DNA of 64,000 nt from Pseudomonas argentinensis (lineage in GTDB: Bacteria > Pseudomonadota > Gammaproteobacteria > Pseudomonadales > Pseudomonadaceae), in NCBI RefSeq assembly GCF_001839655.2, contig NZ_CP056087.1, forward strand, positions 1,736,001-1,800,000, given 5' to 3'. Below the pieces are notes generated by a model. That model did not search any database and was not told the origin of the DNA. It was given only the letters and a program-made list of their open reading frames with translations. Below are positions 1 through 8,326 of this stretch, piece after piece (position 1 is the first letter of the stretch; each line of letters begins with the position of its first letter). The position numbers were made by a program, and so were the translations under genes.

Positions 1-824
1 CCGGCGGCGATGCCGGGGCGTACGAAGGCGCTGGGATGGTCGCGCAGGTAGGCGGCCAGTTTCGGCGTGGTATCCCGGCCGTAGCCGAACACGCCAAGGC
101 GATCGCTGCGCAGCGAGTCGGCGACCACCAGCCAGACGTGTTTCGCCTGGCTCATGCTCGGACTCAGCGCATAGGGCGCGAAGGGGGTGGGCGGCAGCTC
201 GACTTCCGGCTTGAACGCCAGGTGCACCGCCCAGGCGGAGAACACGTTGAGGTTGTTGTGCAGGGCGCTGCGGCTGGGGCTGGCGGCAAAAGAGTCGAGG
301 TTGCGGTAGGTGGCGCGGTAGGGTTTGGAGAGCAGCACCACGGCGATCAGCACCAGCGCCCAGCTGCTCTGCGGCAGGCTGATCCGGCCGGGCAGGCACC
401 CATGCAGGGCCAGCAGCAGGCCGTACGGAATGCCCACGCAGAGCAGCACCGGCCAATGCCCGGCCAGGCTGTGGGCGGCGGTCTCGCGCACCTCGCCGGG
501 ATCATTGAGCAGCGACTGGATGTCGATGGCGGTCAGCGGTTCGCCAAAGAAGCTGATGTTGGCCAGCTGCATCAGTTGCATCACCGCGAACAGCGCCAGG
601 ATGCCCATGCTGAGCGGGCGCAGGTTGCACAGCCACAGCCCCACGCTGAACAGCCACAGCACGGCTACGTATCCCGCCTCCAGCTCGGCGTGGTTGCTTG
701 GCGTGAACAGTTGCTGCAGAAAATCATCGGCGAGCAGCAGTGCGCAGCTCAGGGTGGCCAGGGCAAGCAGCGACAGCCAGGCGCGGGGAGCGCTGGCACG
801 GCGAGGCGCAAGCGGGGTCAGCAT
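1..824 (-). CDS. Sulfatase / phosphoethanolamine-transferase-like membrane protein, 3-prime end outside window
   Basis: About 274 N-terminal residues are present; the gene runs off the left edge. The first 165 or so residues contain roughly five hydrophobic segments (about 13-33, 48-66, 70-88, 120-140, 150-165). A periplasmic alkaline-phosphatase-fold domain then begins at about residue 228 with VVADSLRSDRLGVFGYGRDT. EptA-type enzymes, which move phosphoethanolamine onto lipid A, have this layout and a related motif with Glu where this protein has Asp. The segment also resembles sulfatase starts (DSLRxDxLG). The nucleophile region is not in the window, so donor and acceptor are unknown. The start lies 12 bases after the cytochrome b561 stop, so the two are probably cotranscribed. 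Role in envelope modification is inferred from fold and context. Confidence 0.7.
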   Translation of the reverse strand, partial: MLTPLAPRRASAPRAWLSLLALATLSCALLLADDFLQQLFTPSNHAELEAGYVAVLWLFSVGLWLCNLRPLSMGILALFAVMQLMQLANISFFGEPLTAIDIQSLLNDPGEVRETAAHSLAGHWPVLLCVGIPYGLLLALHGCLPGRISLPQSSWALVLIAVVLLSKPYRATYRNLDSFAASPSRSALHNNLNVFSAWAVHLAFKPEVELPPTPFAPYALSPSMSQAKHVWLVVADSLRSDRLGVFGYGRDTTPKLAAYLRDHPSAFVRPGIAA

Positions 825-836
825 GGGGTTCGGGTC

Positions 837-1376
837 TCAGCGATGGTCGGAGGGGGCGCGGCGTTCGCCGGTAATCATCGACAACGGCAGGTTTTCGCCC
901 AGGTGCAGGCTTTCGATCAGCGCCGCGGCCATGTGGATGACCACCAGCGTCGCCAGGCCGTTGGCCGCCCAGGCATGCAGGGTGAGCGGCCAGTCGGCGC
1001 CCCACAGGGCATCGACTTCCTGCATCAGGAAGCCGCTGATGCCGAGGGCGGCGATGGCGGTCATCATCAGCAGCATCACCAGGGCGCCAAGCGGCGAGTG
1101 GCCGAGGCGGCGATGGGGTTCGCCCTCCAACAATTGAGCAAGGTGACTGGCCAGGCGCGCGCGGGTCGGCCAGAAATCCGTCCAGCGCGCGCTGCGTGGG
1201 CCGACGAAGCCCCACACCAGGCGCACCGCCAGCCAGGCGCAGGCGTAATAACCGAGCCAGGTGTGCCAGTCGTCACCTTCCTCGGTAAAGAAATAGTTGG
1301 CGACGAAGACCCCGGCCACCGACACATGGAACAGGCGGATCAGCGGATCCCAGAGTCGTATCGTCGCCGCGTGCAT
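837..1376 (-). CDS. Cytochrome b561-family membrane protein
   Basis: 179 residues with four hydrophobic helices and histidines spaced as haem b ligands in the cytochrome b561/Ni-Fe hydrogenase b-type subunit family: H17 (RLFHVS), the DWHTWLG histidine near 38, and two in the last helices (LTLHAWAAN and LVVIHMAAALIESLHLG). It probably transfers electrons across the inner membrane, donor unknown. The start codon overlaps the stop of the PepSY gene in an ATGA, which indicates translational coupling. PepSY and cytochrome b561 genes often sit together. The downstream sulfatase-like gene completes the apparent operon. Confidence 0.85.
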   Translation of the reverse strand: MHAATIRLWDPLIRLFHVSVAGVFVANYFFTEEGDDWHTWLGYYACAWLAVRLVWGFVGPRSARWTDFWPTRARLASHLAQLLEGEPHRRLGHSPLGALVMLLMMTAIAALGISGFLMQEVDALWGADWPLTLHAWAANGLATLVVIHMAAALIESLHLGENLPLSMITGERRAPSDHR

Positions 1377-1642
1377 CAGTCTTCGATCTCGGTCTTGATG
1401 GCTTTGCCGCTAACCGGATCGTGGTAGATCTCGACCTTGCGCTTGTCCTTGTCGAAACCGTAGATCTCGTAGCAGTTGCCCGCCGTGACCTTGAACTTGC
1501 TGATCTGGTAACCCTGCTCTTTCAGCTTCTTCTGAAACTGCTCGGGGTTCTGCCAGGTGGAGCGTTCGGCGGTGGTGCATTCGGTGCTGGCCATGGCCAG
1601 CGGGCTGCCCAGCAGCAGGGCGAAAAGCGCGATGTAACGCAT
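1376..1642 (-). CDS. PepSY-domain periplasmic protein
   Basis: 88 residues from the ATG at 1642, which is preceded by AGGAG at a good distance. An in-frame start 33 bases upstream lacks such a site. An N-terminal signal peptide (MRYIALFALLLGSPLAMA) is followed by a single PepSY-like domain with two cysteines (near residues 22 and 57) that could form a disulfide. The segment from about YQISKFKVTAGNCYEIYG to the end fits the PepSY repeat. Partner and ligand are unknown. It is the first gene of the leftward operon and divergent from the response-regulator gene, which suggests that the adjacent two-component system controls it. Confidence 0.8.
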   Translation of the reverse strand: MRYIALFALLLGSPLAMASTECTTAERSTWQNPEQFQKKLKEQGYQISKFKVTAGNCYEIYGFDKDKRKVEIYHDPVSGKAIKTEIED

Positions 1643-1689
1643 GGTGAGACTCCTCATGATGGTGGTCAGGAGCACCTTGCGACGCGAAG

Positions 1690-1706
1690 CTTAGGAAAGC
1701 CTTAAC
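1690..1706. promoter_or_regulatory. PmrA-like direct repeat in the divergent intergenic region
   Basis: CTTAGG-N5-CTTAAC lies about 50 bases before the PepSY start and about 90 before the response-regulator start. PmrA/QseB-type regulators bind hexamer direct repeats of CTTAAx type with 5-base spacing. The second half-site fits well and the first has one poor base. The regulatory role is inferred. Confidence 0.4.
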
Positions 1707-1793
1707 GGGCAAAGGTCGGTAACATCTACCCCTGCCAAATACTCCGTGCGAAGCGCATCATGGCGCCGTTTTATCGATGACGAGGTGCGTGCC

Positions 1794-2459
1794 GTGCGTG
1801 TCCTGCTGGTTGAAGATGATCGTGCCCTGGCGCGCGGGATCCGCGTGGCCCTGCGCGGCGAAGGCTATGCCCTGGACTGGCTGGAGGACGGCCTCGAAGC
1901 CGCCCACGCGCTGCGCAGCGAACGGTTCGACCTGGTGCTGCTCGATCTGGGCCTGCCGCGCCTGGATGGCATGACCCTGCTGCGCCAGCTGCGTGCCCGC
2001 AGCGAGAACGCCGTGCCGGTGCTGGTGCTCACCGCCCGCGACGCCATGGATGATCGAATCGGCGGCCTGGATGCAGGTGCCGACGATTACCTGGTCAAAC
2101 CCTTCGATCCCGAAGAGCTGAAAGCGCGCATCCGCGCCTTGCTGCGCCGTAGCCAGGGTCGCGCCCAGCCGGTGCTGGAGTTCGCCGGCGTGACCCTGGA
2201 TCCCTCCACCCAGGAGGTTCGCTACCAGGGGCGCAGCGTGCCGATGACGCCCATGGAGTACCAGCTGCTGCACCAGTTGCTGATTCGCCCCGGCGTGGTG
2301 GTGACCCGCGAGCGCCTCGCCAATGCGCTGTATGGCTGGCAGGAAAGCGGCCCGGGCAACACCCTGGAAGTGCTGATCCACAACCTGCGCCGCAAGCTGT
2401 GCAGCGAGCTGATTCGCACCGTGCGCGGGGTCGGTTACCTGGTGGAGCAAAAGCCATGA
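1794..2459 (+). CDS. OmpR/PmrA-type response regulator
   Basis: 221 residues from a GTG at 1794 (protein begins MRVLLVEDD), with a GAGG about 10 bases upstream. The frame is open further upstream, but that part has no family resemblance. Receiver domain at about 1-115: acidic pair in VEDD, phosphorylatable Asp near 51 in LLDLGLPRLDG, conserved Lys near 100 in LVKPFDPEEL. Winged-helix DNA-binding domain at about 125-220, ending in LRRKLCSELIRTVRGVGYL. It overlaps the kinase gene in ATGA. The PmrA/QseB/TctD branch is the closest in appearance. Probable targets are its own operon and the divergent PepSY / cytochrome b561 / transferase operon. Confidence 0.9.
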   Translation: MRVLLVEDDRALARGIRVALRGEGYALDWLEDGLEAAHALRSERFDLVLLDLGLPRLDGMTLLRQLRARSENAVPVLVLTARDAMDDRIGGLDAGADDYLVKPFDPEELKARIRALLRRSQGRAQPVLEFAGVTLDPSTQEVRYQGRSVPMTPMEYQLLHQLLIRPGVVVTRERLANALYGWQESGPGNTLEVLIHNLRRKLCSELIRTVRGVGYLVEQKP

Positions 2460-3817
2460 TTTCCATCCGCACGCGCATCCTGGCGCCGACCATCGCCCTG
2501 GTGCTGGCCGGCAGCCTGGCCCTGGTGCTGCTCGCCCTGCGCGACAGCCACCGGCAGACCGAGGCGGTCTATGACGCTCAGCTGGTGCAGGCCGCGCGGG
2601 TGCTGCAGGGCATGCTGCAGCAGCCCGATGGTCGACCGGTCGATTGGCAGTTCGTCCGTCAGGCCCTGGATGGCGCCCTGGATCGCTCGGCCGAGGGCGT
2701 GTTCTCCCACCCCTACGAAATCAACCTGGCCTTTCAGGTGTGGGATCAGGACGGCAACCTGCTGGTGCGTTCCGAGCAGGCGCCGCTCCTGGAAAAGCTG
2801 CCATCGCCGGGTATTCACGACTTCTTCGTCAACGACCAGGAGTGGTGCGGCGTGCTGCTCGACGACAGCGCGGGTGGCCTGCGCATCTGGGTCGGCGAGC
2901 GTGAAGACCTGCGCCAGGACCTGATCCAGCAGATTCTCCAGCACACCCTGATGCCGACGTTGATCTGCCTGCCGCTGCTGGCTGCGTTCATCTGGCTGCT
3001 GCTCGGCTGGGGCCTGCGCCCGCTGCAGCGCCTGGCCCGGCAACTGCGCGAGCGCCCGGAGCACAGCCTGGATCCGCTGCCGGCCGGGCCGCTGCCGCCG
3101 GAACTGGAGCCCATGCGCCTGGCCCTGGATGATGTGTTGAGCCAGCTGCGCGCACTGCTCGAACGGGAGCGGCGCTTTATCGCCGATGCCGCCCACGAGC
3201 TGCGTACACCCCTGGCGATTCTGGAGATTCACCTGCGCAACGCGGCCCAGGCCGAGAGCGTGCAGGAACGCGAAGAGGCACTGGCGTTCCTCAAGCAGGG
3301 CGTGCACCGCGCCACCCGCATCGCCAGCCAGCTGCTGACCATGGCGCGCCTGGAAGCGCCCTCGCAGAACCTGCAGCCCCTGGATTTGACCGCGGTGGTG
3401 CGTGAGGAGCTGGCCGACCTGGCGCCGCTGGCGATCAACCGGCGCATCGACCTGGCCCTGGATGCCGAGGAAACGGCGCTGATCCAGGGCGACCGCGGCC
3501 TGATCGTCATCCTGTTGCAGAATCTGGTCAGCAATGCGCTGACCTTCTCGTCACCGGGCAGCGAGGTGAGCGTGCGCGTGTGCCGGGAGGGCGAGGGCGT
3601 GCAGCTGCAGGTCGTCGATCAGGGCCCTGGCGTTGAAGAAGCCCGTCTGCCGCGCCTTGGCGAGCGCTTCCACAGTGCCGGCAACCCCCAGGGCGCGGGC
3701 TTGGGATTGGCCATCGTCGGCATGATCGCCCGCCATCTGGGCGGCTCCATCGGCTTCAGCAATGCCAGCCCCCGTGGTTTCAGTGCGGTGGTCAGCTTTC
3801 CCGATACCGCGCGATAG
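2456..3817 (+). CDS. Membrane sensor histidine kinase, partner of the preceding regulator
   Basis: 453 residues from the ATG that overlaps the regulator stop. TM1 is at about 9-28, a periplasmic sensor region at about 29-163, and TM2 at about 165-186, followed by a HAMP-like linker (LRPLQRLARQLRERPEH). The dimerisation/phosphoacceptor helix has FIADAAHELRTP with the His near 247. The ATPase domain has NLVSNALTF, DQGPGV and GAGLGLAIVG. This is a QseC/TctE/PmrB-type kinase by layout. The ligand cannot be read from sequence. The periplasmic part includes a FxVWDQDGNLLVRS segment seen in QseC-like sensors. Confidence 0.9.
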   Translation: MISIRTRILAPTIALVLAGSLALVLLALRDSHRQTEAVYDAQLVQAARVLQGMLQQPDGRPVDWQFVRQALDGALDRSAEGVFSHPYEINLAFQVWDQDGNLLVRSEQAPLLEKLPSPGIHDFFVNDQEWCGVLLDDSAGGLRIWVGEREDLRQDLIQQILQHTLMPTLICLPLLAAFIWLLLGWGLRPLQRLARQLRERPEHSLDPLPAGPLPPELEPMRLALDDVLSQLRALLERERRFIADAAHELRTPLAILEIHLRNAAQAESVQEREEALAFLKQGVHRATRIASQLLTMARLEAPSQNLQPLDLTAVVREELADLAPLAINRRIDLALDAEETALIQGDRGLIVILLQNLVSNALTFSSPGSEVSVRVCREGEGVQLQVVDQGPGVEEARLPRLGERFHSAGNPQGAGLGLAIVGMIARHLGGSIGFSNASPRGFSAVVSFPDTAR

Positions 3818-3859
3818 GCGAAGTGACGGCCCACCAGCGTGCAGGCCGCGGGGCCCCGT

Positions 3860-4896
3860 TCAGAAACGCATGCCGAACAGGGTGAAGTGCTCGTTCGGGA
3901 AACGCACCCGCACCGGCAGCGAGTCGACGCGCCATTCGTTGGCCAGCGGCTCGGTGAAGCGCGCCGGCACCATCAACCCTCGGGTGGGGCTGCGAAATGG
4001 CTGGCGAAGATCACTGGGCAGCGGGTTGGCGCTTTCCGCCGGGTTGATCACTTCGGCCCTGGTCCAGCTGCCGTCGGGAAGGCGTACGTCGAGGGGGAGC
4101 CCGGGGTCGCGTGCTCGACGTCCTTGGGATCCAGGTACACCCACAGCTGCGCCGGGCCGCTGCGCTCCAGGCGCATCAGCAGGGTGCCCGGGCCGACGTT
4201 CTCACCGGCCGCGGTGACCACCTCGGCCACCCGGCCGCGCTCGCTGGCGGCGACCTTCATCTGGTTCAGCTGCCCGCTCAGCCACTGGCGCTCCAGCTGC
4301 TGCTGGCGCTCGTAGCGCTCGCCTTCGCTGCTGCCGACGCCGCTCAGGCTGCGCTCGAAGGCCAGCAGCTCGGCCAGGCGGCTGTCCAGGGCGTTCTGCG
4401 CCTCGACCAGCTCGCCGCGGGTGGCCGCGCCTTGCCGCAGCAGGCGTCGGGTGTCATTGACCCGCTGCGCCGCGCGGTCGACCAGGCTCTGCAGCACTGC
4501 ACGGTTGCGCGCGCCCAGGTCGCCGACCGGTGCCGCAGCCGGTGTCGCGCCGCCTTGCAGCAGGTTCAGGCGCAGGCGCCACTCGGGGTTATCGAGCTCC
4601 ACCAGCGGCGTGCCGGCATCCACGTGATCGCCGGCCTGCACCGGGATGCTTTTCACCTGGCCGGGCTGCATGGCGCGCACTTCCATGCTCGGCAGGCGCA
4701 CCAGTGCCGGCGCCTCGACCCTGATCAGTTCGAGCCCGTAGCGCCCGGCCAGCCACAGGGCGGGCAGCAGGATCAGGAACAGGATCAGGTACCAGCGCAG
4801 GCGGAAGGCCAGGCGCTTGCCGGGGGCGTAGAGCACCTGCATGCCGTGATCCTGGGTCGGGTGTCGTTCTTTGGGGCTATTGAAACGTATCTTCAT
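3860..4896 (-). pseudogene. HlyD-like membrane fusion protein, interrupted by a -1 frameshift
   Basis: Residues 1-260 or so read in one frame: cytoplasmic tail, one TM helix (about 33-52, LILFLILLPALWLAGRYGLE), biotinyl-lipoyl half motif (MEVRAMQPGQVKSIPVQAGD), alpha-helical hairpin (about 110-220), then GRVAEVVTAAGENVGPGT and LWVYLDPKDVEHA. The family-like continuation (LPLDVRLPDGSWTRAEVINP to LFGMRF) is in the next frame. One extra base in the G runs at 4093-4097 or 4103-4106 (plus strand) joins them into a 345-residue protein. As given, the frame runs on to a stop at 4048, losing the conserved C-terminus. The start overlaps the stop of the TolC-like gene (ATGA). Role by family: periplasmic adaptor linking an inner-membrane synthase to an outer-membrane channel. 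Confidence 0.8.
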
Positions 4897-6983
4897 CGGC
4901 TTCTCGGGTAATCGGTCCAGGATTGCCAGTCGATACCGCCCACTCCAGCCGGGCGCAGAGCGTTCTGCCAGTTCACTACCTGTTGTTGCAATTGCGAGTG
5001 GGAGGCGTCGGCCCAGCTCAGGTCAGCGGGTTGATCGGCCTCCACGCTCTGGGCCAGGCGCAGCTTCAGGGCCGGCCATTGCTTGGCAATGGCCAGGGCC
5101 CGATTGGTGCTGCTTTGCGGGTTGCGGGTGTAGATCATCAGGCTGATCTCGCCGACCCCGATGCGCTGCAGCTCGCAGGGCACGCAGGGTTGGCGGTTGG
5201 CCTGCTCGTCGAACCAGCGCGGGTGGCTGGACAGGTTGAGCGGCCAGGGCGCGGCGGCCTTGGCCTCGCGCACGGTGGCGAGCCAGTCGCGCAGGCGCCC
5301 GTCGGGCACCGGCCAGCCCAGCTGCTCGACCTCCAGGTCCAGGTGCAGGGCCGCGAAGGGCAGGTCCCGGAGCTGGCCGATCAGCTCGATCAGCCCCTGG
5401 CGCCGGCGCGGCTTCATCCAGTCCGGATCGCCGAGCAGCAGGCTGACCTGCATGCCCCGGGCGTGGGCGGCCTGGATCAGCTCGCGCAGTGCCTGATGGG
5501 TGCGCCCGATGTCGGCGACCTGCAGGCTGGTCAGCCCGACGTGCAACTGGCTGATGCCGGCCTGTTGCAGGGCGTTCAGTTGGCCAGGGCGCTGGCCTGG
5601 GTCGAGCAGGGCAGCACTGTCCCAGATATACACGCCCTGGTTCCATTGCCTCTGCCTGGCCACCTGGGCCGGCATGAAGGTGTTGTCGCCCTGCCAGTGC
5701 AGTACGCGGTTGCCGAGCAGGCGCTCGAAACCCGGGCTGTCATCACCGAACAGGCGCAGCGCCGAGTCCTGCAGCCAGGCGCCGTGCCAGGCGGAGATCT
5801 GCGCGAAACCGGCGTTGTAGCGATCGACCTCGGCCTGCAGCAGCCGCAGGCTGGCTTCGCCGGCATCCAGGCTGCCGCGTTGGCGGCGTTCGGCGATGAT
5901 GGTGTCCAGCGCGGCGCGGCGTTCGCTGCGCCAGCGGTATTCGTTGAGTTGGCGGCGTTGCTGCTCCAGCACCTTGCCCAGTTCGCGCAGCACATCGCCA
6001 CGCTCGCGCTCCAGTGCCTGCACGGCCGCCTGGTAACGCGCCTCGCCTTCACGGCCGCGGGCCGAGCCGTAGTCGAGCAGGTCGAAGGGCGCGGAGAAGG
6101 TGACACCGGCACTGAGGCCGCTGCCATCATCGCGGACGCCGCTGCGCTGCTCCAGGGTCTGGGCGACGTTGACGTAGGACTCGATGGCGCTGTACCAGGG
6201 CTGCTTGCGGCCCAGCTCGGCGTTGGCCAGCTCGGCGTTGCGCCCGGCCACCCGCGGGTTGTTTTCCAGCTGCTGCTGCCAGGCCTGCAAGGGTTGCGGC
6301 TCGCTGGCCAGGGCCGAGGCGAGCGGCGTGTCGCCGGCGCCGATTTGTACGCCAAGGCTTTGCAGGCTGGCGCGGATGTCCTGGAGCAGGCCGTCCTGCA
6401 TGGCGCAACGCTGGGTGACCGCGGTCCATTCGCTGCGCATCAGCTGGGCGTCGGAAGGCAGGATCCACTTGCCGGCCAGGCGTGCCTGCACCTGCTGCTC
6501 GGCCTCACCGGCGGCGTGCTCGACATCCCTGCACAGGCGCTGCTCCTCGCTGGCCCGCCACCAGTCGGCGTAGCTGCTGCGGATGGCCAGGCGCTGCTGG
6601 GCGCGGCGATAGCCCTGTTCGATTTCGCCGAGGCGGATGTCGCGCTCGCTGTCGCGCACGGCGTCCATGCGCCGGCGCAGGCTGCCGAGCAGCGGGTAGC
6701 GCACGCCGACCGCGAAGCTGCGCCCGTAATAGTCGTCGCGAACGTCGTCGGTCACCAGTTCGCGGTAGCGGCCGACGTTGGCATTGCCGAACATCTCCCA
6801 GCCGGATTCGCTCTGGCGCTGGTCGCGGGCGGCGTAGCGCGCTTGCAACTCGGCATTGGCCGCCGGGCTGCCGTCGCCGGCCTGTTGCAGGGCCTGCTCG
6901 AGCGTCAGGGGGGCGGCGCCCGCCAGCAGCGGCGCGCAGCACAGCAGCGGCAGCAGCAGACGTGTAGGTCGTGGTGCAGTCAT
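4893..6983 (-). CDS. TolC-like outer-membrane channel fused to a C-terminal glycosidase-like domain
   Basis: 696 residues from the ATG at 6983, which begins a signal peptide (MTAPRPTRLLLPLLCCAPLL). Residues about 25-430 are rich in long amphipathic helices with repeats typical of TolC/OEP proteins (LTLEQALQQAGDGSPAANAE; later RVAGRNAELANAELGRKQP). From about 450 to the end the protein changes to an alternating strand/helix pattern like a TIM barrel (GVYIWDSAALLD, LHVGLTSLQV, LHLDLEVEQLGW, ISLMIYTRN, VGGIDWQSW), with acidic residues at strand ends. I infer a sugar-hydrolase-like domain held at the channel, perhaps trimming exported polymer. Family assignment of the C-terminal part is uncertain. 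It sits between the adaptor gene (overlap) and the glycosyltransferase gene (14 bases). Confidence 0.75.
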   Translation of the reverse strand: MTAPRPTRLLLPLLCCAPLLAGAAPLTLEQALQQAGDGSPAANAELQARYAARDQRQSESGWEMFGNANVGRYRELVTDDVRDDYYGRSFAVGVRYPLLGSLRRRMDAVRDSERDIRLGEIEQGYRRAQQRLAIRSSYADWWRASEEQRLCRDVEHAAGEAEQQVQARLAGKWILPSDAQLMRSEWTAVTQRCAMQDGLLQDIRASLQSLGVQIGAGDTPLASALASEPQPLQAWQQQLENNPRVAGRNAELANAELGRKQPWYSAIESYVNVAQTLEQRSGVRDDGSGLSAGVTFSAPFDLLDYGSARGREGEARYQAAVQALERERGDVLRELGKVLEQQRRQLNEYRWRSERRAALDTIIAERRQRGSLDAGEASLRLLQAEVDRYNAGFAQISAWHGAWLQDSALRLFGDDSPGFERLLGNRVLHWQGDNTFMPAQVARQRQWNQGVYIWDSAALLDPGQRPGQLNALQQAGISQLHVGLTSLQVADIGRTHQALRELIQAAHARGMQVSLLLGDPDWMKPRRRQGLIELIGQLRDLPFAALHLDLEVEQLGWPVPDGRLRDWLATVREAKAAAPWPLNLSSHPRWFDEQANRQPCVPCELQRIGVGEISLMIYTRNPQSSTNRALAIAKQWPALKLRLAQSVEADQPADLSWADASHSQLQQQVVNWQNALRPAGVGGIDWQSWTDYPRSR

Positions 6984-6997
6984 CGAGTAGTAATGCC

Positions 6998-8326
6998 TCA
7001 GAATCGATTGGCCCGTTTGAGCACCCACCAGGGCGCCATGCTCGATTCCTCGTGCCCGCGCCGCAGGGTTTCATTGAGAATGGCGACCACGCTCCAGCAG
7101 CGCAGGGCGTACATCGCCAGGGGGTAGAAGGGCAGTACCCAGATCAGCCGCAGGTCCTGCCGGGGCCGCTCGCTGACCATCAGCATCAGGCCCAGGTACA
7201 GCAGCGTGCTCATCGCCAGGTACAGCGCGTAGATCAGCAGCGAATAGAACACCAAGGCGGTGAACGGCAGGATGACCACCGCCGCCAGGCTGTAGCCGAG
7301 GATGATGAACGGCAGCACCAGCTGGAAGAACAGGCCGCTGACCAGCAGCATCAGGAAGTTCGGCCAGCCCAGCAGGCGCGGGGTGAACACATGGCGGTGC
7401 TTGCGCACGTAGACGAAGAACAGGTCGCCGTCCCAGCGCAGGCGCTGGTCGAGAAAGCTGCCCAGGGTTGCCGGTGCGTCGGTATGGCCGATGGCCTGGG
7501 GCTCGAACGGAATGCGCAGGCCGTAACGCCGAAAGTACGCCTTGATGCGCAGGGTCAGATCCAGATCCTCGGCGGTGTGGGTGTCCCAGCCGCCGATCTG
7601 CTGCAGGAAGCTGCGGCGAAAGGCGCCGAATGCCCCGGACACGTTATTGACCAGGTTCCACTCGGCCAGGCCGATCTTGCACATGTGGATCGACAGCAGG
7701 TATTCCAGCGCCTGGATGCGCGCCACCCAGGATTGCCTGGCATTGCGCACCCGCAGGCTGCCGGCCACGGCGGGCACCTTGGGATCGCGGAAGTGGCTGA
7801 CCATGCGCACCACCATGTCGTTGTCGAACGAGGTGTCGCCATCGACGTTGATGAGAATCTCGCCGCTGCTGTACGCCAGCCCGCTATTGAGCGACGACAC
7901 CCGGCCGCCGCGCTGCCATTTGGCGATGGGCCGGATCACCCGGTTACGCGGCAGGCGCTGCTCGGCCTTGAAGCGCCTCACCACCTCGGTGGTCGCCGTG
8001 TTCGCGGCCGCGCCATCGACGATCGGGATGATCTCGATCATCCCGGGGTAGGTCTGCTCGGCCAGGCTGCGCAGGGTCAGCTCGACATCCCGGCCCTCGC
8101 TGTAGCAGGTGATGATGCACGACACCCGCGGATGCCAGGTGTTGTGCAGCGGCAGCGCACTGCGCTTGCGCACGAACCAGCGCAGGGTGCCGAGCAGCAC
8201 CATCAGGTTGAGCGGCACCTCCAGCAGCAGGAAGTACGGGAACACCATGAGAAACAGCCGCCAATGACCATTGGCGCCGTAGACCTCGCCCAGCCAGGCG
8301 TGCAGGTGCTCGACCAGCGCGTTCAT
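6998..8326 (-). CDS. Processive family-2 glycosyltransferase (BcsA/PgaC-like membrane synthase)
   Basis: 442 residues. There is an N-terminal TM (about 22-45) and a GT-A domain: SCIITCYSEGRDVELTLRSL, metal/UDP site INVDGDTSFD, catalytic base region HTAEDLDLTLRIK, and QRLRW (the QxxRW signature of processive synthases). Four or so C-terminal TM helices follow (LMLLVSGLFFQLVLPFIILG, AVVILPFTALVFYSLLIYAL, and others). Such enzymes make and extrude beta-linked polysaccharides such as cellulose, PNAG or mixed-linkage glucan. The sugar here is unknown. There is no PilZ domain, so any c-di-GMP control would lie elsewhere. The start overlaps the stop of the upstream zinc-ribbon gene (ATGA). Confidence 0.85.
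   Translation of the reverse strand: MNALVEHLHAWLGEVYGANGHWRLFLMVFPYFLLLEVPLNLMVLLGTLRWFVRKRSALPLHNTWHPRVSCIITCYSEGRDVELTLRSLAEQTYPGMIEIIPIVDGAAANTATTEVVRRFKAEQRLPRNRVIRPIAKWQRGGRVSSLNSGLAYSSGEILINVDGDTSFDNDMVVRMVSHFRDPKVPAVAGSLRVRNARQSWVARIQALEYLLSIHMCKIGLAEWNLVNNVSGAFGAFRRSFLQQIGGWDTHTAEDLDLTLRIKAYFRRYGLRIPFEPQAIGHTDAPATLGSFLDQRLRWDGDLFFVYVRKHRHVFTPRLLGWPNFLMLLVSGLFFQLVLPFIILGYSLAAVVILPFTALVFYSLLIYALYLAMSTLLYLGLMLMVSERPRQDLRLIWVLPFYPLAMYALRCWSVVAILNETLRRGHEESSMAPWWVLKRANRF

Noticed and set aside
4923-7127. 734-residue open frame antisense to the channel gene
   Set aside because: Shadow frame; the opposite strand has a signal peptide, helical channel pattern and operon context.
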